Positions 17,401 through 26,565 of a stretch of DNA of 64,000 nucleotides are shown one piece after another. Numbering within the stretch: the stretch's first letter is position 1; every line of letters begins with the position of its first letter. The DNA is from Candidatus Falkowbacteria bacterium S5_I03 (GTDB lineage: Bacteria; Patescibacteriota; Patescibacteriia; Patescibacteriales; UBA12465). Where the stretch lies: NCBI GenBank assembly GCA_019248265.1, contig JAEHGX010000002.1, positions 1 through 64,000 on the forward strand, given 5' to 3'. Made by a program: the position numbers and the translations under genes. The notes under the pieces are model-generated. The model saw nothing but the letters and a program-made list of their open reading frames with translations, did no database searches and was not told the DNA's origin.

Positions 17401-20400
17401 GTTAGGGGATACTGTAACTGTAGTATTTTCAAAAGAATTAAAGACAATCGCCTTAGTAGTGGCGCTGATTGATAAGCGGGTAACTTCACCGCTATAATTA
17501 TTATCAGCGAGAAGATACCTGACGGGAGACGTAAATGTTATAGCCGGAATACTTGAATTATTCTTACGCTCTATAACATAAAGGGTGTTCTTTTTTAATT
17601 TTGTCGGCTCGTTAGTAACCGAGATATTCAAATTAGGATTAAGCTTGCTTACCGGATCAATATATTCACTGCAGGTTGAGGCTTGGATTTCACACAGCGC
17701 CGCTTCCTTGCTTGGAACCGGAACCCGATTGCCCTCGCCGCCTAAACCGATAGTTTTCAAATAAGAAATCTCGCAAGGATAATCGTTATTATCAATAATA
17801 CAAGGTTTGCCGGCACAATCATTAGTGCTTAAACAGCTTGGATAATTCTTTTCAGTGCCAGTAATTTGACCGTTGGAATCAGCATCGCAACGTTTAACTG
17901 GCGCTAAATACCAACTCTTCTGGGAAGCGGTGGTAGCCGCAGTTCCTGCCGAAGCATTACGATAAACGCAAACTTTATTTCCCGGGTCGCGGAAATAGCT
18001 CAAACCGCCATCTTCAACGTCCTTCCATTCCTCGCAGCCAACGCCTTCTTGGCCGCACAAAATAGTATCATATTTATTAGGATTGTTTTTCTTGAAGACA
18101 TCAGAATAAACTTTGCCGGAACCGGAAACTTGAGATTGACCCAATAAGCTACAGCCTAAGTCAGCCTGATTACACTGCTTGCTCTTATCATAGATAACAT
18201 ACATCGCACTATCCGCCTTAACTTTAGTACAATTCAGCTCGCTAGCATCGCATTGGCCATTGCGATTATCATCACCCCAAAGACCGGCGCCGTAGGGGGT
18301 ATAATTTTGGGTGCCAATTACCTGTTCGCAGCCGACCGAAGCTGAATCGCAGATACCGGAGAAAGAGCGGAGATTATGATTGACGCTGGCACGGTCAGAA
18401 TAAGCCGCGCACCCTAGATTATAATCCGCACCCTGATAAGTATCATAAATATCGTAGAAACAAACATTAGGGATTTGGCTGGAATTCTTAATCAAATAAT
18501 AACGATCGGTAATTTCCGTTAAAATAAAGTTATCCAAATAGAAATTACCATTAGCGGTTACCGCTAAAATTTCGGTGGCCGTCACTTCATGATCTAAATT
18601 ATCTAAATTAGCGGAGTAAACTTGCCAAGCACCGCCGGCAGCCACTCGAAGCGTATTTCCATTATTAAAGGAGGCTTTGGCGCCAGTATCTTTATTATAG
18701 AAATAAAGCTTAAGATCCGCACCGCCAGCCGAACTCGCTAAGAACTTAACACTGTATGATTTTCCTTGAGAAACGCCATTACCGACTTTTAGTTGAGCGG
18801 CCATATTATCACCGGCAAAAATCTGCTTAATAAGCGGACTGCTCTTAGCTAAAACGTGGGTATCGTTACCAATCGCCGAACAAGCGCTAGCGCTATTATT
18901 ATATAATAATGAATGACCATTTTTGCTGTTGGAAATAGCGGCTAAGCTAATGCCATTAGTACAATTGGATGTCCAAGCGCTAGTATTATTTTCAAAATCA
19001 TAAGAAGAAACTAAGCGGACATTATTACCGGTGTTACCATTATATTCACGGCAACCATTATCAGCCGCGCTACAAGTTTTCCCTTCTCCGGGGATACCTT
19101 GATAAACACAGGCTTGATGAGTATTGTCCCAAACTCCGCCATTCACGCAGACAGCGCAAGCGCCCGCGGCGCTATCCCAATGTTTTTCAACACCGGTACA
19201 TTGAGCCTGCGGAAATTGAGGATCATAATTTTTATCGGTCATGCGATAAGCGCGGCAATCGTCAGAACAAGTAATTACTCGGGAATTTAAGTGATAGAAG
19301 ACTTGGCCGGCAGCATTATAAAATTCACGGCAATCAGCATTGTAAAGAGCGCTGGTGACCGGGGCATTGTAAATAGCGGCGTTACACAAAGCGCTATCGT
19401 TAGAAGTTACGGCCGGTCCGTTATTGTTAGTATCTTGTTTTAAGTTGGATAATTTTAATTGATAGCCATTATCTGTGCCCTCCCAAGAATAGAAACTAGC
19501 GCAAGTTGTTTGGTTTGGTTTAACACATTGTTTTAAAGCCGAGTAGTATTCTTTCTGTTCGCCTCCGGCTGCAACATCGTCCAAATTAGTAAACTCGTTG
19601 CAACCAACCGCTTCTGCATTACAAGTCTTGGCGGTTTTAGGAATTAAATTCTCGGCTGTCGGGGGGTTAAAATAAGTTTGTCGAGAAACATAAACATCAT
19701 AACCGACACATTCTGAAGGACAATAATCAACATTGGAAACTTTGGCCGGAACCGAGAAGACGTTATTTTTAACTGACTTAAAGAGTTCGCAGCCAACTTC
19801 TTCCGAAGAACATTTACGGGCATAATTTGCGCATTTGGCTGGGGCATTCGCTTTCAAATGATAACTTAAACCGTCAGCGCTGGTTTCATAACAAGCACTT
19901 TCCAAATAAGGAGGCAATAATTTTTGATAAATCTTGGAAGCGCCGTAAGAGCTATAACCGGTATCCCAATCGCTCATTTCGAACTTAATATTCTTAACAT
20001 ATACGACTACTTGTCCGGAGGCTGAGGCAGTTATGGAAAACATTAGCTGACTGAGGCTGCTGGCCTTTCCGACAACGCTCGCGTGCTGCCAAGAACCTCT
20101 GGTGCTTGTTTGATAAACCGCTTGGTTAACGCCGGCCGGACCGATAGTGAGCTTAACATTATTACCAGTCGCTAAATAAACATCAGCGCTTAAAGTATAA
20201 GATTGGCCGACAACCAAATCCAAATTAGCCGGCAACAAGGAATTGCTGGAATCGGAAAATACCGAGACGACGCCGGTGTTACTGGATAATTTTAAGGCCT
20301 TACCACTAGCAGCGCCTGGTTCAACCGCGCTGTCAACAATTACAGCCTGGAAGGAACCGCCAGCAGCTAAAGGCCAAGAATTCAAAAAAGAATTGGTTGA

Positions 20401-22599
20401 AGAGGCTCCGAGCGCTTCGCCGCTAAAATCGGAGTCCATCACTAAATTGGCGCCCCAAGTAGGCTTAATTCTAATAAATTCGGAACAGCCCTCATCTTTA
20501 GAAGAACAATTTTCAGCATTTTTATTCAAATAAACATTTTGGGCCGGATTCCAAGTAATGATGCCGCTAGCTGAACTATAAGAACCATTATTAGAATATT
20601 CCTTACAACCGGCATTTTCTAAACTACAATTACCATAATCAAGGGTATTTTCCAAATACGCAATTTTTTGGTTGGAGGAGGTGTTGGTAAAAGCCTGGCA
20701 AGTATTGTTAACCGGGGCGCAGGAATCGCCATCAAAACTCCAAGTTCTCTTCTCTTCATTACAATAACCGAAAGCATCGCAACCGCCACTGCTGTTTTCT
20801 TTGATACAGCTTTGGTTATCGGCACAATAATCTTCCGCGCGCACTACTGAAACTTGGCTAGCAACATATTCGCTATATTGAGTAGCCGCCTGTGAAGGAG
20901 TGACATTTTTATTTAAAATTTGAGCGCTAACACCATCTTTTTTACAAAAATTAAGCGGCGCTTTCAAAACCCAATTAGGGTCGACCAGGCCGGTGCACCA
21001 AGCCTGATTAGTCGCATCAAAGTCAGAACTAAAGGTGCTATATTCATCATCAGGCGCAAAACAAGAAACTAAATCTCCCAAAGTTGCCTTGGTTTTATTA
21101 TCCGGGTTAGCAATATTATAATTTTTAATTTTTTGCAAAGCGGTTTCCCAACTGAGTGGCAAAATACGGAATTCTCTTAAAATAGCAATATTACGCCAAG
21201 AATAACTGCTTTCATAACTGCCCGGTAAACTATCAACTGTTAATTGCCAGTCACCATGAAGGTAGCCGCTAGCAATCGCTTCAGCGACAGTCTTTTTCTC
21301 GGTTATTCCCTGCATTAATTTATTGTCGATCACGCAGTTAGTTGGGCCCGGATTATTTTTATCGGGACAAGTAGCTAATTCTGATAAAACATCGTATTGG
21401 GAACCGTTGCCGAAGTTAGGCGTAATAAGTTTAGTAGTCACGGCCTTAAGCGCCACTTCGCCGCCGCCGGAACCAGGGTCGCTTTCATTAGTGGTCCCGG
21501 TAATAGCAGCCGTGCCGGCAGTTTTCTTGCCGATATTCTGCATTAAATTATTGAAAGCAGAAATTGCGAGTTGATTTAGAAAGACATTGGCAGCATCAAC
21601 AAAAGCATCGCCGGTATATTTACCAAAATTAGCGGCGTATTCAGCCGATTTAGATTCAACCTGAAGTTGGGCGGCATTAGGCAGAGTTTTGGAAGTGCCG
21701 CCAATAGATAGAGAGTCAAGCCAACCACCTTTACCTACTAAGGTAGTATTGGCCACTGATTTAGCCTCAATTTTTTCACCCATCATGTCAGTGCTCGCGG
21801 TCCAATAAATTCCTAAATCGCTGGAAGTTGGGTCAAACAAGCTAGGCAAAGTTTTTTCCAAGAAATCAGGACTGGTAACATCTTTATATTTAGCGGCGGC
21901 ATCGCTCCAATTCTTAACCATTTGCGAAGCGGTACAGCTTGGTCCTTGAGGACGATTTTGGTTAGCTAAGCCCAGACCGATTTTAACCTTAGACTCTAAA
22001 GATGAAGGCTGGCAAAAATTAACGGTGAGACCGCTTGATTTAACGCCGGCGGCGCAACTGTTAGCCGTTTTTTGACAAGCGGCATTACAATTTAAAGCTT
22101 CTGTAGAATTTGATTGTCCTAAATAACGACTAGCGCATTTACTGAGACAGCTTTGATAATCCTCGGTACAACCGGCCGTGCTGTTACTGCCCTCGGAATA
22201 ATTGTTAGCAAAATTTTCTAAAAAGGTTCCCGCTGCTTCATCGCCGATTTGCGCCATATAGGCTCCCCAATCCTGAGTAACAAATAATGGCTTTTGCCCT
22301 TGCCCACCGGAACCAACCCAATTGGCGGTATCGTAGGCCATTTTGTTCAAAGCGGTTCTAAGTGTTTGCTGGAAAGCGAGTGAAGCGCTTTTTTTCAAAA
22401 GATCTCCCGATATCTTGGTGATCTTGTCCCAAATTAATTTGGGGATATCAGTGACGACCATCTGCGCTCTGGCGACTTTTATTGGAACCAGCGCGACAGT
22501 AAAGATTAAAACACAAAACAGCACAAAAACTTTAATTTTTTGGCTTAAAGCTTGATGCTGCTTCTTTGGAAATAAAGAAGGCTTCATTTTATTCTTCAT
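14428..22599 (-). CDS. Giant Cys-rich secreted surface protein (2723 aa)
   Basis: The largest gene here. Residues ~20-45 are a signal peptide ending in ARA-Q. A helical region follows with a CxxxC-rich segment near residue 150, then a very long Cys-rich, Gly/Ser/Asn-rich ectodomain. At least eight copies of C-x5-G-C followed by an acidic or polar residue and an aromatic (for example CSSKDEGC, CNAEAVGC, CDSASVGC) lie between about residues 655 and 1525. Three beta-rich segments look like CBM-type carbohydrate-binding modules (about residues 720-880, 1190-1370, 1900-2065). Near the C-terminus, INWGDGS marks a PKD-like domain. It ends in a short polar tail without an obvious anchor. It is adjacent to VirB6-like genes. 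A surface adhesin or host-contact protein is an inference. Confidence 0.7.
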   Translation of the reverse strand: MKNKMKPSLFPKKQHQALSQKIKVFVLFCVLIFTVALVPIKVARAQMVVTDIPKLIWDKITKISGDLLKKSASLAFQQTLRTALNKMAYDTANWVGSGGQGQKPLFVTQDWGAYMAQIGDEAAGTFLENFANNYSEGSNSTAGCTEDYQSCLSKCASRYLGQSNSTEALNCNAACQKTANSCAAGVKSSGLTVNFCQPSSLESKVKIGLGLANQNRPQGPSCTASQMVKNWSDAAAKYKDVTSPDFLEKTLPSLFDPTSSDLGIYWTASTDMMGEKIEAKSVANTTLVGKGGWLDSLSIGGTSKTLPNAAQLQVESKSAEYAANFGKYTGDAFVDAANVFLNQLAISAFNNLMQNIGKKTAGTAAITGTTNESDPGSGGGEVALKAVTTKLITPNFGNGSQYDVLSELATCPDKNNPGPTNCVIDNKLMQGITEKKTVAEAIASGYLHGDWQLTVDSLPGSYESSYSWRNIAILREFRILPLSWETALQKIKNYNIANPDNKTKATLGDLVSCFAPDDEYSTFSSDFDATNQAWCTGLVDPNWVLKAPLNFCKKDGVSAQILNKNVTPSQAATQYSEYVASQVSVVRAEDYCADNQSCIKENSSGGCDAFGYCNEEKRTWSFDGDSCAPVNNTCQAFTNTSSNQKIAYLENTLDYGNCSLENAGCKEYSNNGSYSSASGIITWNPAQNVYLNKNAENCSSKDEGCSEFIRIKPTWGANLVMDSDFSGEALGASSTNSFLNSWPLAAGGSFQAVIVDSAVEPGAASGKALKLSSNTGVVSVFSDSSNSLLPANLDLVVGQSYTLSADVYLATGNNVKLTIGPAGVNQAVYQTSTRGSWQHASVVGKASSLSQLMFSITASASGQVVVYVKNIKFEMSDWDTGYSSYGASKIYQKLLPPYLESACYETSADGLSYHLKANAPAKCANYARKCSSEEVGCELFKSVKNNVFSVPAKVSNVDYCPSECVGYDVYVSRQTYFNPPTAENLIPKTAKTCNAEAVGCNEFTNLDDVAAGGEQKEYYSALKQCVKPNQTTCASFYSWEGTDNGYQLKLSNLKQDTNNNGPAVTSNDSALCNAAIYNAPVTSALYNADCREFYNAAGQVFYHLNSRVITCSDDCRAYRMTDKNYDPQFPQAQCTGVEKHWDSAAGACAVCVNGGVWDNTHQACVYQGIPGEGKTCSAADNGCREYNGNTGNNVRLVSSYDFENNTSAWTSNCTNGISLAAISNSKNGHSLLYNNSASACSAIGNDTHVLAKSSPLIKQIFAGDNMAAQLKVGNGVSQGKSYSVKFLASSAGGADLKLYFYNKDTGAKASFNNGNTLRVAAGGAWQVYSANLDNLDHEVTATEILAVTANGNFYLDNFILTEITDRYYLIKNSSQIPNVCFYDIYDTYQGADYNLGCAAYSDRASVNHNLRSFSGICDSASVGCEQVIGTQNYTPYGAGLWGDDNRNGQCDASELNCTKVKADSAMYVIYDKSKQCNQADLGCSLLGQSQVSGSGKVYSDVFKKNNPNKYDTILCGQEGVGCEEWKDVEDGGLSYFRDPGNKVCVYRNASAGTAATTASQKSWYLAPVKRCDADSNGQITGTEKNYPSCLSTNDCAGKPCIIDNNDYPCEISYLKTIGLGGEGNRVPVPSKEAALCEIQASTCSEYIDPVSKLNPNLNISVTNEPTKLKKNTLYVIERKNNSSIPAITFTSPVRYLLADNNYSGEVTRLSISATTKAIVFNSFENTTVTVSPNSADLREAAIGYQLENALDKGSCNGIEDFSNGCILFNERTISSSSSTPAAISYSKLTGAFDPYATLEKRSPEKCDSAISGSCAANQLIKVRPDRVCASWLGCTTYATDPETGAKICYSLQQCNSLNDKGECNNFIPNATPPPLENATGYSSLSAGSLTPNNIGNMKEVGLNSEAHYDFEEIIPPLSCVRAVTGGPCLFDSIVKNLIIREPEKATVDYPVSGKSYLKVPSTYNVYPMSANSWINLSPNQDYYLNYLVNTKNSSAGAKITIEVKGSVTTTQFTVESPNGWARKISKFNSGNAGSNNVQVRIRLSSDNTQAGEIYFDDINIEPVLDMGNNQYAARECRLYPTNDSLSCKNQSTNVIKDGLEGYCLEHDKDNPSVCTSWYPADRVSSSVLGRQSLGYSGPTSLSYCTNVDSNISFAKKITTKLIYNRQLKDGWTLIDGVQSEQCKELATSTVAAYCGDSVNYRGILLDDVEGSDNWNNYYLYCVPRETAKGGTNFLFGVGPETNAQSLKFAGGIAGTTCANIKFFESAWVKYDGKFITQTVRECSDSASGQCEPIDEAKNADPPIRIYDNNYPAFDESGLKYLASVNGDRSDVFNFTCSSFAQVVAGNGDNKAWTGRTGILADPAYATNTPAFFNNVAAANGLNLYGRLRNGVPFGSSVLPSSYDLLNSGPVYLQNQYYQKDNAKAFGGRPYGCTGTSCNNIGYCSENPSVMCVFNPVGVTSSQNCSTTYTDSGVSCNSYYDNCSTSNMVCTGENAHCEDLNNTSNYLCRGYDFYNCDIDGACTWVVDQNGTCKTETTSCTTTIQTTEADSDYINRKTCSDGGFGVCRPLWTSAPDSTTTKKILSELFLQSYGAFKYQAGSYLPDDNGGWLPPAGQNGTLPTVSNVKLKFNGADQNMTVSTSGVYSLEFNTVVNPEQQPLKMIYINWGDGSKQAITGQDQRSDSNNPHVFYHYYGPDAISPKSGNSNPDKNIIVNIWDNWDNKSN

Positions 22600-23240
22600 T
22601 ATTGATTATTTAAAACTTCTTGATAACTTTTTAAAAGGTCGGCGTCAGTAATCGCATCCAGCATGGTTTTATCGGCGCCGTTGTCTAATAAAATCTGTCT
22701 AAGCGTTGCGGCATCAACTTGACCGGCAAGCGCATTTCTTAAATCAGTTTCACTGGTGCTGGAAGAAACATTAATTGTTCCCAGACCGCCAGAAGAATAA
22801 TCGGTACTGCTAGCATTGCTGATTGTTGAATCAGTACCAGTGGCCACTTCAATTGCAAAATTATTACCACCAATACAATCTTGGCCGAGCGGACAATTAG
22901 GATCAGTTCCATTTTTAGTTTCCACGCTATCCGATAAGCCATCACTATCTGAGTCTTCTAAATAAGGCGAGGTTTGATAAACATTAAATTCATCATAATC
23001 CGACAAGCCATCGCTATCAGTGTCTTTATTGGCGGTATCGACGGCGCTATCGGCCGTTGCCAATCCACTAATATCAACCTGGAAAGGGCTGACAACTCTA
23101 TTTCTAAATTGCAAAGCGCCAAAAAATAAGATTACTACTCCTAAGCCTAGCAAAAGAACCACAGCCGTTTTTTGCGGGCGCGGCATGTTCTTAAAACTGA
23201 AATCGGAAGAGTTATTGTCTGAAAAATTAGACCCGGGCAT
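22599..23240 (-). CDS. Membrane-anchored protein with thrombospondin type 3-like calcium repeats
   Basis: About 213 aa from the ATG at 23240; an upstream TTG would overlap rsmA and is less likely. One membrane segment (VVLLLGLGVVILFFGAL) lies near residues 30-45. Two DxDxDGLSD units follow (DTDSDGLSDYDE and DSDSDGLSDSVE), typical calcium-binding loops of thrombospondin type 3 repeats. The rest is Ser/Thr-rich with a helical C-terminus. The stop overlaps the ATG of the giant Cys-rich gene by one base, so the two are probably translated together and may act together at the cell surface. Confidence 0.7.
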   Translation of the reverse strand: MPGSNFSDNNSSDFSFKNMPRPQKTAVVLLLGLGVVILFFGALQFRNRVVSPFQVDISGLATADSAVDTANKDTDSDGLSDYDEFNVYQTSPYLEDSDSDGLSDSVETKNGTDPNCPLGQDCIGGNNFAIEVATGTDSTISNASSTDYSSGGLGTINVSSSTSETDLRNALAGQVDAATLRQILLDNGADKTMLDAITDADLLKSYQEVLNNQ

Positions 23241-23283
23241 AAATGAAATCTCAGCACTCTTAAAGAGCGGCTGATTGATTTTA

Positions 23284-24123
23284 TTATACCATAAACGCGC
23301 TAAGCTCCGCAAATAATTTATGCCAATCAGCGAGACTTAAATCTTCCGCGCGCACTTTAATATCCAGACCAATTTTATTTAAAGTATTAATAATTATTTC
23401 CGGCTTGATTTTTAGGCCGCCAACCAGATTATTTTTCAACATTTTGCGCTTAGCGCTAAAACCAGCCTTAGCCATTCTAAAAAATAATTTATCAGTCTCG
23501 GCATCATGTAATTCGGGGCGCACCACAATTTTAATGATAGCGCTTTCTACTTTCGGTTCCGGCCAAAAATTACCGGCCGGGACGTTTTTAATAATAACGG
23601 CGTCGGCATAATACTGAATCGAGAGTGCCAATAAGCTCATATCCGGAGCGGTCGCGACAATTCTTTCGGCGACTTCCCTCTGAAGCATCAGTACTAATAA
23701 CTCCGGACGACAAGCACTGGACAAAACCATCCTTAAAAAAATTGAAGTGATGTTATAGGGTAAATTGGCGACAATTTTATAATTCCCTGAGAACTCCGCC
23801 GGCAAATTGAACTTTAAAATATCTAAATTTACAACTTTCACTTTCTCTTCGTCGCTAGCGCCAAAACCGATTTTTAAATAATCAGCCAATTCGTCATCAA
23901 GCTCCACGGCCACGACGCGAGCCGCTTCTTTTTTTAATTTAACCGTTAAAAATCCTAAACCGGGCCCGACTTCCAAAACTTCATCCGTCTTTTTTAAGTC
24001 GGCCGCGTTAATAATATCATTATAAATTTTTTCATTAATCAGAAAATTCTGTCCCTTGGAACGCTTGGGGTTAATGCCGATTAGGCGGCAAATTTCTCGA
24101 GTTTTAGATAATAAATCTTCCAT
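23284..24123 (-). CDS. rsmA: 16S rRNA dimethyladenosine transferase
   Basis: 279 aa. It dimethylates two adjacent adenines in the 3' hairpin of 16S rRNA during 30S assembly, using SAM. Signatures: KRSKGQNFLI at the N-terminus, LEVGPGLGFLTVKL (SAM-binding loop), and NLPYNITS, the catalytic NLPY motif. The C-terminal helical domain is complete. It sits 8 bases after leuS and before the surface-protein cluster. Confidence 0.95.
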   Translation of the reverse strand: MEDLLSKTREICRLIGINPKRSKGQNFLINEKIYNDIINAADLKKTDEVLEVGPGLGFLTVKLKKEAARVVAVELDDELADYLKIGFGASDEEKVKVVNLDILKFNLPAEFSGNYKIVANLPYNITSIFLRMVLSSACRPELLVLMLQREVAERIVATAPDMSLLALSIQYYADAVIIKNVPAGNFWPEPKVESAIIKIVVRPELHDAETDKLFFRMAKAGFSAKRKMLKNNLVGGLKIKPEIIINTLNKIGLDIKVRAEDLSLADWHKLFAELSAFMV

Positions 24124-24131
24124 CTAACTTT

Positions 24132-26558
24132 TTATTTAACCACAATATTAAGCAATTTTCCGGACACAAATATTTTTTTGATAACTTCTTTATCCACTAA
24201 CCATTTCTGGACGTTTTCTTGAGTATTGGCCAAAGCAAAGGCCTCTTCCTCAGAAATTCCCGAAGCCACTTCCAAAGAAGCTCTTAATTTGCCATTAACC
24301 TGAATAATTAAATTAAAAGTTTCGTCCTTTATTTTTGACTCTTCATATTGAGGCCAAAGACTGATAAAGATGCTGTTCTTTTGAGTCAACTTTTCCCAAA
24401 TTTCTTCGCTTAAATGTGGCGCAAACGGAGACAAAACTTGAATAAGCTTCAGGAAATCCTCCCGGGAAAACGGCAAAGCCTTATTTTTAGTTTTATAATC
24501 GCTAATTTCATTAACTAAAATCATCATCGCCGAGACCGCGGTGTTCAGTCGGAAAGATTCAATATCTTCAGTTACTTTCTTAATCGTTTTATGAAGCAAG
24601 GAAATTATTTTAGCATCTTCTTGATAACTATTAATTTCAGTCAGGCCTAAAACTTTTTCCAAAAATTTCCGAGCTCCGACAACTCCGCTAGTATTCCAAT
24701 TACAGGCCTGTTCAAAGGGGCCCATAAACATTTCATAAACCCGCAAAGCATCGGCACCGGATTTTTTGACCATATCATCAGGATTAACTACATTCCCCCA
24801 GCGCTTACTCATCTTACGGCCGTCTTCCCCCATGATTAAACCGACGTGTTTTAATTTAGTGAATGGTTCTTCGTAAGCAACCGCTCCGATATCAAACAAA
24901 AATTTATGCCAAAATCGCGCATAGATAAGATGGCGCGTCGCATGTTCGGCGCCGCCGACATAAAAGTCAACCGGCGACCAGTATTTCTCCAATTTTTTAT
25001 CAACTAAAGCTTCGGAATTTTGAGGATCAATATACCGCAAATAATACCAGCAAGAACCGGCCCATTGAGGCATGGTGTTAGTTTCGCGCTTGGCGGCTCC
25101 GCCGCATTTCGGACAAGCAACATTAACCCAGTCGGAAATTGCCGCTAGCGGTGATTCTCCTGTCCCCGTGGGCTCATAACTTTCAACCTCCGGCAGACGT
25201 AACGGCAATTCGTCTTCCGGAACCCCCACTACTCCGCACTGAGCACAATGAATAAGCGGAATCGGCTCTCCCCAATATCTTTGACGCGAAAAAACCCAAT
25301 CTTTAATTCGATAATTTATTTTACCGATTCCCAGTTTATTACTTTCCAGCCAAGAAATCATTTTTTTTCTAGCTTCAGCCGATTTCAAACCACTAAACTC
25401 GGCGGAATGAAATAAGGTCCCATCGTCAGTAAAGGCCGCCTTGCCTTCAAACGGAATTTCGCCATCCATCGAAATTACTGATTTAATTCTTAAGCCATAT
25501 TTCTTGGCAAATTCGTAATCCCGCTCATCGTGTGCCGGCACGGCCATTACCGCTCCGGTGCCATAAGAATTTAAAACATAATCAGCGATAAAAACTTCCA
25601 CCTCTTCCCCGGTAAACGGGTTAATGGCTTTGACTCCTTTTAATTTCACACCGGTTTTTTCTTTGCTGGCGCTAGTTCTTTCTATCTCTGAAATTTTATC
25701 CAAAGATTCAATATATTCAACCGCTTCCGACCAATTAGCTATTTTTGTTTTTAATTTTTGTACCAATTGATTTTCTGGAGCTAATACTAAGTAAGTACAG
25801 CCGTAAATTGTATCGATTCTGGTGGTAAAAACGGTAACCGTTTCCTCGGTGCCGGCAATTTTAAAAATTGCCTCCGCGCCTTCGCTCTTTCCAATCCAGT
25901 TTCTTTGCATTTCTTTAATTGACTCTTCCCAGTCCGGCAATTTTTCCAAATCATTAAGCAGCCGCTCAGCATAATCGGTAATTTTTAAAACCCATTGTCG
26001 AATCGGTTTTTGCTCGACTTCAGAACCACAGCGTTCGCACTTCCCGTCTTCCAAATCTTCATTGGCTAAACCAGTTTTACAAGACGGACACCAATTTATC
26101 GGTTCATTAGATTCAAAAGCCAAGCCCTTTTCCCACATCTTTAAAAAAGTCCACTGCGTCCATTTATAATAATTTGGATCGGTAGTATTTACTTCCCGTT
26201 CCCAATCGTAAGAAAACCCTAAAATCTCTAACTGACTCTTAAAACGAGCTACACTTTCTGCAACCGAAACCTTGGGATTAACTTTATTTTTAAGGGCGTA
26301 GTTTTCCGCCGGCAAACCAAAAGCATCAAAACCCATCGGATGTAAAACATTATAACCCTGCATGCGCCGCATTCTGGCAAAAATATCGGTGGCAATATAA
26401 CCCTTAGGATGGCCAACATGAAGCCCGGCACCGGAAGGATACGGAAACATGTCTAAAATATAATATTTGGGTTTGCTAGCATCATTACCGGTTAAATAAA
26501 GGTTATCTGCTTGCCAGCGCGACTGCCACTTTTTTTCAATTTCTGCATGATTATACAT
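24132..26558 (-). CDS. leuS: Leucyl-tRNA synthetase
   Basis: 808 aa from the ATG at 26558, which gives the usual MYNHAEIEKKWQ start. A further upstream start would run into the exonuclease gene. Class I motifs: YPSGAGLHVGHPKGY (HIGH) and GRKMSKRWGN (KMSKS). A zinc-type segment has CPSC and CERC around residues 150-180. The CP1 editing domain shows TTRIDT (usually TTRPDT) and GTGAVMAVPAHDERD. The anticodon-binding and C-terminal domains are present, so the enzyme appears complete and editing-competent apart from the Pro-to-Ile change. Confidence 0.97.
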   Translation of the reverse strand: MYNHAEIEKKWQSRWQADNLYLTGNDASKPKYYILDMFPYPSGAGLHVGHPKGYIATDIFARMRRMQGYNVLHPMGFDAFGLPAENYALKNKVNPKVSVAESVARFKSQLEILGFSYDWEREVNTTDPNYYKWTQWTFLKMWEKGLAFESNEPINWCPSCKTGLANEDLEDGKCERCGSEVEQKPIRQWVLKITDYAERLLNDLEKLPDWEESIKEMQRNWIGKSEGAEAIFKIAGTEETVTVFTTRIDTIYGCTYLVLAPENQLVQKLKTKIANWSEAVEYIESLDKISEIERTSASKEKTGVKLKGVKAINPFTGEEVEVFIADYVLNSYGTGAVMAVPAHDERDYEFAKKYGLRIKSVISMDGEIPFEGKAAFTDDGTLFHSAEFSGLKSAEARKKMISWLESNKLGIGKINYRIKDWVFSRQRYWGEPIPLIHCAQCGVVGVPEDELPLRLPEVESYEPTGTGESPLAAISDWVNVACPKCGGAAKRETNTMPQWAGSCWYYLRYIDPQNSEALVDKKLEKYWSPVDFYVGGAEHATRHLIYARFWHKFLFDIGAVAYEEPFTKLKHVGLIMGEDGRKMSKRWGNVVNPDDMVKKSGADALRVYEMFMGPFEQACNWNTSGVVGARKFLEKVLGLTEINSYQEDAKIISLLHKTIKKVTEDIESFRLNTAVSAMMILVNEISDYKTKNKALPFSREDFLKLIQVLSPFAPHLSEEIWEKLTQKNSIFISLWPQYEESKIKDETFNLIIQVNGKLRASLEVASGISEEEAFALANTQENVQKWLVDKEVIKKIFVSGKLLNIVVK

Positions 26559-26565
26559 ATAAGTA

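Noticed and set aside
18030-20630. Repetitive pattern that might be a CRISPR or tandem DNA repeat
   Set aside because: The repeats are short coding motifs (C-x5-GC) separated by unique sequence of varying length; there is no fixed-length direct repeat at DNA level.
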